Shown: positions 35,229-47,145 of the stretch, one piece after another
Layout of the letters: every line of letters begins with the position of its first letter
Numbering within the stretch: the stretch's first letter is position 1
NCBI GenBank assembly: GCA_024867545.1
Contig: JANFNE010000030.1
Coordinates: forward strand, 310,001 to 374,000
DNA length: 64,000 nt
Source of the DNA: Phytopythium helicoides
Lineage: Eukaryota; Oomycota; Peronosporomycetes; Pythiales; Pythiaceae
Reading direction: 5' to 3'
Notes under the pieces: model-generated
Told to the model about the DNA's origin: nothing
Database searches by the model: none
What the model saw: the letters and a program-made list of their open reading frames with translations, nothing else
Made by a program: the position numbers and the translations under genes

Positions 35229-36540
35229 TTAGATCAATGGGCTCTCAAACCCACACTTCTCAAGCTGCTTTCCCGCGCACCGTAATAACCGAGTCACAGG
35301 GATGCTTCGAATACTCGCCAGGCGCTTATTTCCTTCAGCCACAAGCTCAAGTTGTTCTTGGTATTTCGACTGTTGGATTTTTTTGCGGTTCTGTGCTCGA
35401 CTTTCATTGAAAGCGCCACTCGAGCGCTCGCAGGAAGCAGTGTGCTCTGACTCTCGATTAGCAGCTAAGGCTCTAGCGGCAAAGAGGCCACGAACTGCGT
35501 TGACACTAGTGAAAGTCTCGACATTTGGTCTCAGCCGTGAGTTGAGCACGGCTGTTTTCCTTGGCTTAGTTCTATCAAACTGTGCTCGTGCTCTAAAGTT
35601 TTCGCTAGCGTCCTGCAATTGGTGCAAGGTATCTATCAAATGGTCCACAAACGCAGATACCAAGACTTGTCCTTGACCATACGGATCAAAGCGATAAAGC
35701 AGACGACTTTTTTCTTGAGCAGAGGCTACTTCGATGCCGATTGAGGCGTGGAACTGATCAGTGGATACAAGAAAGTCGTACCAAAGCACACTTTTACGGT
35801 TCAAGTGATGGTTGAGATCGGCTTCAAGACCAAATTCGTGGTAAAGCTTAGAGCGTAGTGCCTCGGTGGATTCACCACAGTTCAGGATGCAGCGCACATA
35901 GTCCGTCCAGAATGCCTAGAAGACATCGAAACGGATCAGCTAGTAGTCATGATCTATGCAGATACGGGGCAATAAGTACCGTGTGAAAAGGATCGATGAG
36001 CCAAGTCCGAAACGCGCCAAACGAGACCCTGTCAATGTCTGCACTATCCAGTGAAAGTTCCCGGATACTACGAAACACGGCATACAGCTCTTGCTGAGAT
36101 GGGCTGGATCGCTTTATTTGGAGCCTTGAAATCTCTAGAAAGTCGGTGAATGCGTCAAAGTCAATGAACAAGTCGTGTTCATCGCGAAGCCTAGCCTGTA
36201 ATTTGGACCTCGCACAGCACCGAACGAAAAGCTCCTGGATACCCCACGACTCGGTGTCCATTATATCCCACAGAAAACGAGCCGTGATCAACTTAAGTCT
36301 CCACACGCGGTCTTTCTCGAGAGTCGTGTTGGTTTTCATCTCTTCGAGTCCGAGTGGGCCCGCAACAAACTCGCTCGTTTCGGCACGATTCACCTTGTAG
36401 AATAGCTCCCCTCGCTCGTCTTGCCACGCCACAACAGTCCCTAGCTCATCTCTTTGTGGCACAATCGATCGGTGAGCCTCGAAAGTACCCGACGTCATAG
36501 CCAGCAGCTCCAGAGGCGACTGCCGCATCTGCAGGTTCAT
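35229..36540 (-). CDS. Uncharacterised two-exon protein with degenerate EF-hand-like segments
   Basis: I do not recognise a family. Exon 1 runs from about 36540 to 35980 after the start, the intron is near 35912-35979 (GTACTT...TTCTAG), and exon 2 ends at 35229. Splicing joins IDPFHT to AFWTDYVRCILNC. Two helical halves contain FIDFDAFTDFLEI, DIDRVSFGAFRTWLI and RFDPYGQGQVLVSAFVDHL, which resemble EF-hand pairs with poor loops. The C-terminus is basic and rich in Ser, Asn and Arg. The frame is open upstream to an ATG at 36747, but that ATG overlaps the presenilin start on the other strand, so the internal MNLQMRQSPLEL start at 36540 is preferred. Confidence 0.55.
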
Positions 36541-36745
36541 TTTCGTCCGCTTCAACCGGAATTGACGAGTGTCAAGGTACAGAAATCTACTCAAGGGACA
36601 AGTCCCTCGGTCGACCTCAGGAGAATTAACTTGAGATTTGTATGTAGTCCCGTGTTTGAAGAAACGTACGGGACCGGTTGCTGATCTAATCTTGGGCGTC
36701 ACCTTCAAAGTCGCCTCCCCCAAGCGCCAGCCTCTTCTCGCCGTC

Positions 36746-38447
36746 ATGGGGCGCTCCAGCCGCGCGTCGCTGGGCGGCGATGACGCGGGCGACGCGACCG
36801 AGAGGCTGCTGCCCAGGGACCAGCCGGAGGACGACGCGTTCACGCACGAGGAGCTGCTGCACTCGATCGGCAGCTTCTCGGCCGTCGTGCCGCCTGTGGT
36901 GCTCACTATGCTGCTGGCGAGGTGGATTCTCGTCGCAGCTGCTGGGCGGGGGTCAACGTTTGGCTGATGGACTGGGTTCTGTGACGAGCAGCTTCGCGTC
37001 GCTCAATGTTGTGGACCCCGCGACGGCGGACGCGTTGGCCGAGTGCGTGCGGCTGCTGTTTGGTGAGAATGTGCTGGGAGATGCGAAATGCTGACGGATC
37101 GCTTTGCCTTAGCGCGTACCTCATCTATGGACCGGATGAGGATGCAGGCGCGTCAACAGGCACCAAGTTTGCGGACGCGCTCGTGAACGCGCTCGTGATC
37201 GTGTCCTTCTTCCTCGTCGCGACCTTCGTGATTGTCTTTTGCTACAAGTTTAACTTCAACCGCGCGCTCATCGGCTACATGATGCTTTCGTCGGCCATGC
37301 TGCTTGGGATGCTTGGCGGGAACATGGTCATCATCGCCACTTCGCAGCTGGATATTGTGGTTGACGCCGTCTCGCTGCTCATCGCCATGTACAACTTTGC
37401 GGTCGTTGGTGTCGTGGCAATCTTCTATCAGAAGGGCACATCGAAGTCGGTCACGCAGATGTACTTAGTGCTCACTTCAGTCATCATGGCTTGGCAGCTG
37501 AGCCAATTCCCGGAGTGGAGCACGTGGGCCTTAGTGGTTGTACTGGCGTTCTACGATCTTTGTGCGGTGCTTACTCCATGCGGCCCCCTGAAGTGGCTAG
37601 TGCACCTCGTACAACAAGAAGGACGCCCGCTTCCAGGTTCGCTTCGTCTGCATATTATCAACATCTTCCTCACGACGTTGCTAATGGGATTATTCTCTTT
37701 CTAGGTCTTTTGTACGAAGCCGAGATCCATCGTAACCAGTCCGGGCCACGACAGTCCCAGGCGAATTCTCCTGCAATTCGCGACAATGTTTACTATCAAT
37801 GCGAATCGGAAATTCCCCTACGACTTGGATCCCCTCGACCAGACCAGGCACAAATGACGCCAAGAGAGCGGCAGCTTCGTGAGCGACTACATGATTTCTA
37901 TGCTAAGCATAATCCGTCTGCTATTAGTCGCATTGACAAGATCGTCGAGAGGTATCGTGGACGGGAAGAAGAGCTGTGGCATGACCTTCGGCAGAAGTAC
38001 ATCACTGAGCAAGGAGGTAAAGTTGGTGTACCTGTGCAGACCACATCTTAACTACAGTAGTGGGGGCTAATGAAGGTGTTCTTAAATGCTGCAGATGAAG
38101 ATGAGACCATCAAGCTGGGTCTTGGCGACTTCGTGTTCTACAGTGTTTTGGTGTCACGCGCCGCAAAGTATGACTTCTCGGCCATGATTGGGTGCCTCAC
38201 CTCAATTCTGATGGTCAGTCTGCATGCTCCGAGCTTTTTCAATACGTATGATTTGCTGACCATCGTGTAAATACTTGTCGCTATTCAGGGACTCGGTGGG
38301 ACATTGTTCCTGCTCGGAATCTACAAGAAGGCGCTTCCTGCCCTGCCGATCTCTATCCTTCTCGCCACGGGATTATACTTCTGGCTCCGTTTTGTGTTTG
38401 TAGAGTACGCAAGCACAATACTCGTCCTCGGAGCAGTCGCGGTCTAA
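36746..38447 (+). CDS. Presenilin (intramembrane aspartyl protease)
   Basis: Catalytic subunit of gamma-secretase-type proteases in endomembranes. Predicted exons: 36746-36921, 36992-about 37062, about 37113-37636, 37705-38016, 38095-38213 and 38289-38447. The catalytic aspartates are in VLAFYDLCAVL (TM6) and IKLGLGDFVFYS (TM7), and the PAL motif is KKALPALPISI. GTKFADALVNALVIV and RALIGYMMLSSAMLLG match other transmembrane helices. The cytosolic loop between TM6 and TM7 is long and polar. The exon 2-3 junction is out of phase by one base as I read it, so the junction or one base near 37060 is uncertain. The gene converges on SPO11, with stops only about 60 bases apart. Confidence 0.88.
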
Positions 38448-38507
38448 ATGAAACATGTAGACACAGATGCTGCAAGAAGTTTTGCTTTCCTTTTGTTTCT
38501 ACCAGTC

Positions 38508-40471
38508 TCAGAAATAGTCGTCTTTCATGATGCAGCCTTGGAGAAAGCTGCTCAAAAAACCGAAGCCAAGCAGATGGAGCGCTTCGAGCTCAACCTTGCG
38601 CTGTGTTGCTGGCTCGAGCCAGTAGTTGACTTCGTCCTTGTATTTTGATTCAGACTGGGGCGTGATAAGCAACGATTCAATCCAAGTGGTATGACTCACA
38701 TCGTCCTCGTACCTGAATGAAGGAAGCCTTCATAAAGCCACGAGCAACTGACAGGTCTTTCTGGTTGAAAGGTTTGAAAGCAACGTCTGGGAGCTGCAAC
38801 GATGTAAGCTGCGAAGGACGAAGCCCAATCCACTTCATGTCCACGACTGTGTGACTTCGTCAAGAACAAAATCCATCATTTGGTGCACCAGGACTATACT
38901 CACCGTGTTGCGCCGTCTCGAGGGGCATCCTCGCCGATCCCAGCTTGTATGTGAGCTGATGCCATTCAAATATTAGAATCGCAATACATGGGAAGCTTGA
39001 ATCATTGCTTACCATGACTGAGAGGCCGTACGGGTTGCAATCGCAAAGCCCCAAAACTGGGATGCCTAACGCGCGTTGGAGTAGAAGAACAAACTCGCTG
39101 GAAAAGAATCGAAAGTGTTACAATGTCAATCCTCTGTTCTTCGGCTAGGCCGCTCAAACTATACCGAGTGGAGAGATCAGGGAATCCCCGTCCGGTCACG
39201 AGAACGCAGGGGACTATATCATAGAAGCGGTCTTCTCTGTGATTCAAGTGAATATGTAATGTCCAGCTTGAAGAGAGCATCAACAGCAGATTTGTAGAAC
39301 CTGAGGCGATTGAATATCCCTATCGTCCGAAACATGTCCCGATAAGTTGTGCTCTCAGTAGTGTTATATCAGGATCCTTACCATCTTTTTCGACGACCAC
39401 GATGCATAAAGCACTGCTTTGTCTGATGAGTACCAACGCTTAGCGTCGTGCCGTTTTGAGATTTTTGTTTGGTGCCTTACATTTCGTGTCGCTTCAAGGC
39501 TAATAGCTGCTGCGTAATTGAAATTTCTCCTCCATCACCGCAGTACTGCCACTGTCCACCTCTCTAACAAAGTGCGAAGCAACAGTGAGTTAGCCTCATA
39601 TCGCACCTGTAGGTAGGGATTGTTCACCACGGTACCTGCACACTGATGGCTCCCGCAAAGCATCCTTTGGTAGCGCCTACGATGTTGAGGCTGCCGCGCG
39701 GCACGCCAAGCATACTGCCAGCATCTGCAAGAACTCATGCATTGTAAATTTTCAGCACAAGAAGCACCGTAGTTGAGAGCCCAACCTAGTATCGCTTCGT
39801 CGGCTTCTTGTTGTGCGCGGAAGAATGGGTGAAGATAATAGACGTCGCGCTGCAAAACACATGAACATATATGTAGAACTGCAGAGATCTTCATGTAACG
39901 AGCCAAATCGTGTGTTGCACCTGTGTGGCGGTCTTGTTTTCAATAAGGAGTGTGTGAGCAGTCTGGAGGATCAGCCAAATCCCAGTGTATTTCCTTCCGC
40001 TTTGCCGGTTCTGTGCCCTGTGAGAAGTAACTCAGAGTTGTAGGAAGTGCTCCACGCACCAACTTGACCAAACGCGTGTCTTTGTTGTGAACAAGCCTTC
40101 CAAGAGATGCATCAAAATGCATGGCAGTCGACTCGCGCTTCAGCTTTCGTGAGAATTGGTGGTTAGCAATCCAATAACATCCCAGTCTGTCATGCCACTC
40201 CTACCACTTGCAGGCTTGGCAGCCTCCCAACCTTTACCAAAGAGACGTCATGAGCACCCTCCGTCCCCACTAACACTGAGTTTCTTCCGTACGGAGATCC
40301 CGTCGAGGAGCTCGGCTGCCTTGATCTCAATGCGTTCGATGACCTTCTCCACAACTCAACTTAGCCTCATGCTGAGCGTTCTGTCTATGAAACAGCACTC
40401 GCACGCCTCACCTCTTCGCGAGAGAGCTGTGTCCACTCCGGTGGCCACGCGACCACACTTGCGTCCTCCAT
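38508..40471 (-). CDS. SPO11: SPO11 / Top6A-like meiotic DNA cleavage protein, intron-rich
   Basis: Makes the DNA double-strand breaks that start meiotic recombination, by a topoisomerase VI-like reaction. The catalytic tyrosine segment is QRDVYYLHPFFRAQQ (about 39850-39800). The Toprim part includes LVTGRGFPDLSTRYSL (about 39210-39160) and GLCDCNPYGLSVM (about 39050-39010). The C-terminus ATQRKVELEALHLLGFGFLS near 38550 is also typical. The N-terminal exon begins MEDASVVAWPPEWTQLSREE at 40471, and EIKAAELLDGISVRKKLS follows in the next exon. Many short introns (at least eight, about 50-80 bases) separate small exons, and I cannot fix all junctions. The rapid exon alternation resembles plant SPO11 genes. 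Confidence 0.75.
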
Positions 40472-40680
40472 GTCACCCTTTCCTGACAAGTTTGACTTTG
40501 GCAAGCTTGTGAGGCTTCCCTGACCATCACTCCACTTCAACCAAGTCAAGCGCAGGAAATAAAAGCCCGGGTGGCAACACCACAAGTCGACCAGGGAGTT
40601 TGTGCTGAATGCACTCTAGCAAGCGTTCGAAGTGATTTGGAACACAGATTTCTATTGAGTTGAGTTGTTTTGGATGGCGG

Positions 40681-42666
40681 TCATGCGCGTTTAGACTTGC
40701 CTCCTACTGCAAGTTGTAAGTCCTCATGCTCGTCTTCGACTTCATGCTCAGCATCGTCCTCGGTTGTTTCGCTCGTTTCCTTCTCCTGGTCTGTCACCAT
40801 TTGAAGCTTGCGCTCAATCTTCGCTTGCCGGCGATGATCTGTGCGTGAGAGAAGCTTCCGAGCAGCTTCCAAGTGTTTCTTGGCCTCCGCCCAAGCCTCA
40901 TTCGGCACCAGAACACACTCGGCGTAAATCATGTGTGTCTCCCAGTTCTTGGGCTGTAGCTTGAACGATCGCTGAAAGGCGTTCACCGCACCTTCGTAGT
41001 CATGAAGTGCTGCGAAAGCACGTCCATAGGTGCAAAGCAAGATGCTGTGACTCCGTTTCTCGTAAGAAGGAATCGCATGAAGTGCTGTCTCCACAACCGT
41101 CTTGGCGCGCTCGGGGTCCAACGGAAGCTCTAAGAGTGCACGCATATTCCATACAGCTGCATTCGAGTCGTCCAAGGCGAGAGCACGCTCGAAGGCTGAT
41201 CGAGCAGCAACAAAATTCCGTTGACGCTGCTCAATTTTTCCAAGCTCGACCAACAGAGGTGCGTCATTTGGGATGTGCTGGCTAGCCATTGTCAGCACAG
41301 CACGAGCAGCCTCGACGTTGCCGAGTCGCGCCTCAACACGTGCGAGCGACCGCCATGATTCCACATGGGTCGGTTGCTGGTTGGTGGCTTCCTTAAGCAA
41401 CTCGCGAGCATTTTCAAGGTCGCCATACATTTCCTCGAAGGTACCCCACGATTGCAAAATGCCACCGGTGTATTGCACATGCTTCATGGCGCGCTCGAAG
41501 ACAGATCGGGCACTGCGTAAATTCCCGCGCTTGCCATACAGGATAGCGAGTGACATGATAGTTGGCACATGATCTGGGAACTGGTTCAGACCTTCGACGT
41601 ATAGCGCGAGGGCTACTTCCTCGTTCCCAAGCTCCTGCTCCATCTGGCCGTACGAGTTGTAGGAGGATGGTTCGACGTACAGACCTCCATCGATCAGGCG
41701 GCGGTAGCCACGACGGGCCTCATAAACATCGCCAAGCTTGAAGTTGGCCATAGCACCAATGAGCACCAGCCACTTGTGCGTCGGGAACGTGCGCATTGCT
41801 CGCTTGACGACTGTCACCGTGTTCTTGTACATCCCAGCATCGTACTCTGCCTTTGCCCACGCGTGCCAGACTTGAGCTGTAGCGTTCGGATGCTCAGTCG
41901 CCGCTTGGAAGAGACTTCTCGCGAGCGCGAGATGCTGGCACTTGGCTTCGAAGACGGCGTGGGCTTGCAGCACGAGCACGTCGTCCGGGTGGGCGTTCTC
42001 CAGCGCCATAAACCGCTCACGAGCCGCATCTTGGCGACCCGCTTCCGCCTCATATAGCGCCATGCCAAGCCCCGCCTTGGCGTTGTTCGGATCTGTGGCC
42101 AGGATGACCTTGAAGAGCCTCTTGGCCTCCCGCAGGTTCTTGGCTTCGAGCTCCATAGACGCCCACGACTGCCAGAGCTCCGCATTGAAGCTCATCTTGC
42201 CGGCCTTGGCGAAGATCATGCGCGCGAGGTCGTAGTTACCTGCCTTCCACTCCTGTAGGTGGTAGTGACAGGATCAAAGTCAGCGACGCCACACGAATAT
42301 CCACGAAGATGCATCCTCGAATCCACGCACCATGACAGCCCACTTGTTCCACATGCCCATGTCCTTGGCATAGTGCTGCTGCAGAACGTTGCGGAAGAGG
42401 TTGCGCGCCAGCGGCACGTCCTCGCGCACGAGCTCGTTGAGGTTGGGCTCGGGCGACTGCCAGCGGCGCTTGACGTCGCTCAGCAGCGCCGGGTCGGGCT
42501 CCCACGGCAGCTTGCCCGACAGCGCCGCGAACTTCTTCTCCACTTGCCGCGCGTAGTCCTGGCCCTCGTACAGCTTGTCAATGCCTCTGTAGCCGCCGCT
42601 GAAGGCGCGCAAGGCCCCACAGGCGCCGACAGCGCGGCCCTGCAGCCGCCGCACGGCCAGCATCAT
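40681..42666 (-). CDS. HAT/TPR-repeat protein of the HCF107/Mbb1 type, likely mitochondrial
   Basis: Exons (minus) 42666-42331 and 42252-40681 give 635 residues without indels. The intron is 78 bases. The N-terminus MMLAVRRLQGRAVGACGALR is Arg-rich without acids, consistent with a mitochondrial presequence. From about residue 110 on, half-a-TPR units repeat every 34 residues with the W/Y-x-x-W/Y and A/E pattern: ELWQSWASMELEAKNLREAKRLF, VWHAWAKAEYDAGMYKN, LQSWGTFEEMYGDLENAREL, SWRSLARVEARLGNVEAAR. This tandem HAT array is most like HCF107 and Mbb1, RNA-binding stability factors for plastid mRNA. The function in this organism is unknown. The C-terminus is highly acidic (EHEVEDEHEDL). Confidence 0.7.
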
Positions 42667-42730
42667 GATGGTCAGCTTGCCAAGCTGGAGGAGAACGTGA
42701 GGCGAGAGGCGAGAACCGATCCAATTGGCT

Positions 42731-42743
42731 GAAAATGGGATGA
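42731..42743 (-). promoter_or_regulatory. Initiator-like element of the HAT-protein gene
   Basis: On the minus strand the segment reads TCATCCCATTTTC, a near match to the oomycete initiator TCATTYYNCAWTTT with one base less in the spacer. It lies about 65 bases before the ATG at 42666. The assignment rests on motif and position only. Confidence 0.4.
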
Positions 42744-42875
42744 TCCAAATAGAGGGTCGATCCTCGCGACGAGGTGGTCCACACCCGCGTCGGACGGCTC
42801 GTGTCCATTCACTAGGACTACGGGTGGGCGGGCGGGCATGATGCGCAGGCGGTGAGCGCGCCACAATTGCAAAAA

Positions 42876-42888
42876 GCTCATTCCGAGG
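42876..42888 (+). promoter_or_regulatory. Initiator-like element of the eS12 gene
   Basis: GCTCATTCC matches the first nine bases of the oomycete initiator GCTCATTYYNCAWTTT and lies 25-33 bases before the ATG at 42909. The second half of the motif is not conserved. Confidence 0.45.
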
Positions 42889-42908
42889 ACTCCCTGCATC
42901 TAATCATC

Positions 42909-43319
42909 ATGTCGGCTGAGGAAGTGGTTGCTGAGGTCCCCAAGGAGCTGGGCGAGATGGACGCCCTCAAGGAGGTGCTCAAGAAGGCGCTCATCCACGA
43001 CGGCCTCAAGCGCGGCCTGCACGAGGCCGCCAAGGCGCTCGACTCGCGCCGCGCCCGCCTCTGCTGCCTCGCCCAGGACTGCGACGAGCCCAGCTACAGC
43101 AAGCTCGTGCGCGCGCTCTGCGAGGAGCACGGCGTGAACCTCATCCTCGTCCCCTCGGGCAAGCAGCTCGGCGAGTGGTGCGGTCTCTGCAAGATCGACA
43201 GCCTCGGCGAGGCCCGCAAGGTCGTGTCGACCTCGTGCGCCGTCATCACGGACTTCGGTGAGGAGTCGCACGCCCTCAACGTGCTGCTCAACTACCTCAA
43301 GAACCAGGGCGAGAACTAA
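42909..43319 (+). CDS. 40S ribosomal protein eS12
   Basis: Small-subunit ribosomal protein of the L7Ae/L30e fold. Intact single-exon 136-residue frame. [20 protein letters not shown] is followed by the conserved [38 protein letters not shown] and [19 protein letters not shown], then a short acidic/amide end KNQGEN. These match eS12 throughout and distinguish it from eL30 and eL8. The gene sits divergent from the HAT-protein gene, and the two starts are 242 bases apart. Confidence 0.96.
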   Translation: MSAEEVVAEVPKELGEMDALKEVLKKALIHDGLKRGLHEAAKALDSRRARLCCLAQDCDEPSYSKLVRALCEEHGVNLILVPSGKQLGEWCGLCKIDSLGEARKVVSTSCAVITDFGEESHALNVLLNYLKNQGEN

Positions 43320-43506
43320 GCGTTCGACCAGCAAGCAAAGCGCGTCGTGGTTTTTCTAGGGGCAGATAACGTTCGCTCGGCGAAGAATCAAAACGCGTGG
43401 CGGCACGACCGGCCTGTCGTGTGTCCTCTCCACTGCGGGGGACTTCAGCACGGAGCTTTTACCTAAATCGTGGCGTGTGTCTGAGTTGTTGCGTTTGCTG
43501 TGGTGA

Positions 43507-43662
43507 ATGTCTCGTGCATCCTCGACGGTCCGCGCTGGTGCAGGTGCAGATGAAGGACATGGCGGCGGATTTGAGCACTTTCATTACGAGTTTTACTTCA
43601 ATTTTGCCAACACGATCCGCGTGGCAGAGTCCTTGACGCGGCAAGTGTACCGGAATAATTAG
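43507..43662 (+). CDS. Small 51-residue open reading frame, hypothetical
   Basis: It lies in the 630-base gap between eS12 and the kinase gene. The frame begins MSRASSTVRAGAGADEGHGG and is then strikingly non-random: FEHFHYEFYFNFANTIRVAE, ending LTRQVYRNN, TAG at 43660-43662. The aromatic-rich centre and lack of GC-driven Ala/Arg repeats separate it from nearby chance frames. I recognise no family. It could be a small mitochondrial or membrane-associated protein, or a chance ORF. Confidence 0.4.
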   Translation: MSRASSTVRAGAGADEGHGGGFEHFHYEFYFNFANTIRVAESLTRQVYRNN

Positions 43663-43952
43663 CGAAGCTGAGCGAGACCCCTCGGGAGCACGCGCAGGCT
43701 CTCCCAATTGCACTCTCTCGCATGAGAGGGCCTCAGTCTCGCACAGTCTCTGTGGCGCACTGCTGACGCGAGCTGCAGGGTTGTGCTATGAGCCCACACT
43801 TACTTGGGCTCGGCACCATACCCAACAACAGCGGTGCGACCTCCCAGCAGCTCGACACGTGTGAAGGGGGCGGCTGCTGATCGACGTCTTGGCTGTTGCA
43901 GGTGCGATCTCAAGAAGATCAGAATAGCCAGGGATTGCTGTCACCCGTGGCG
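43663..43952. other. Intergenic region between the small ORF and the DYRK kinase
   Basis: About 290 bases with no protein-like frame supported on either strand. It may include the 3' UTR of the kinase gene. The sequence CTCTCTCGCATGAGAGGG near 43712 can form a short hairpin. Confidence 0.4.
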
Positions 43953-46056
<2,104 letters not shown>

Positions 46057-46532
46057 GTCGCTCGCTCCGCGTTCGCGCCCAGCGCCCTTTTTCGCTTTTC
46101 TTGCGGCTGTTTTCTCCGGTCGGGCGGCAAACAGCGCCGGCGTCCGCCGCCGCGGCGCGCGGTTACCACGAGGTTTTTTTTTACAAATGGCGAGGTTTTA
46201 CAACAAAAAGAAAGACCTGTTAAACTGGATTCTCGAGGAGTTGCTTGTACCGATAACCGGCTAGCAAAAGGCTTCGTCGCCATATATAGCGACCTCTAGG
46301 ATATGGTATTAATGATACCGGAGCAGAATCGATACCTTCGCGCAACACGCGTCGCGAAACTGCGCGCCGGAGGCTGAAGTTTTACGCGGGAAAAAAAGCT
46401 CTCGGTCAAGAGACGAGGAGCGAGAGTGGCGCTGCTGCTCACGATCGTCGACGAAACATGTATCGCTCGCATCCTTGAAGCGAGCAGCTCCAGGTTGCAC
46501 ATGGATTCAACTGTCGCTGTCCTGCTCTGGAG
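46057..46532. other. Intergenic region upstream of the DYRK kinase
   Basis: About 475 bases, presumably a divergent promoter. It contains a T-run (about 46173-46182) and AT-rich stretches with TATATAGCG near 46283. No coding frame stands out. Confidence 0.4.
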
Positions 46533-46889
46533 ATGGAGCTTGGACGCCCCCAGTCCAACGAAGGTGTTCGCAAGTATCGTATCGTCATGACAAAGGACGT
46601 TGGCCATCCAATCGATATGTTGACCCCGAGCGACTGGCGTTGGGTTTTGGCGCGCCTAGCGAGTGTGGAGCAAAAGCTGTTGCGTACGCGGGTGTTTCGG
46701 GCCGCTCAAGCGTTGTGCCAATAGAGATCGCTCATGGAGACACCTCGGAAGGCCTCAACGGCTCGTGAGGCTGCGATCGTTTCGTCCCGAGTTGGCGTCC
46801 AGCGAAAGAAGGGCTTCCTTCACAAGGCGTTTCGCCTCTGGCTTCGGTGCAGCCGCACCCTGGGGCATCATTTAAGTGGTGACCACTAA
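46533..46889 (+). pseudogene. Possible short gene interrupted by an in-frame TAG
   Basis: From the ATG at 46533 the frame reads MELGRPQSNEGVRKYRIVMT and DVGHPIDMLTPSDWRWVLAR, ending QALCQ at a TAG (46722-46724). The same frame then continues RSLMETPRKASTAREAAIVS to a TAA at 46887-46889. The second half contains a basic helix, FRLWLRCSRTLG. Both halves look more protein-like than chance. I recognise no family. It could be a small gene with a base error, a readthrough case, or a decayed remnant. Confidence 0.3.
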
Positions 46890-47145
46890 TGAATCTGCAA
46901 CATCTTTTGAGGGTAGAGAGCAAAAAGGAGCTGCGAGTCTTTGGGACGAGGAAACGTCATGTTGAATCCACCTGGGTAGTTTCAGCGCAATCCTTGGCAT
47001 CCTCTGAATGGAGTCCGAGCCGCCGTCTATTAACAGCACTCCTTGGCTGGTTGCGAGCTAATTTTGCCACGGCAACATCAGGGGGGAAACGCGTTGAAGC
47101 CCGCCAGTTTCAAGGTGCAACTCCTTCTGGACTTACTTCGCCGAC

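Noticed and set aside
38448..38648. Plus-strand 66-residue frame after presenilin
   Set aside because: It lies antisense to the conserved C-terminus of SPO11.
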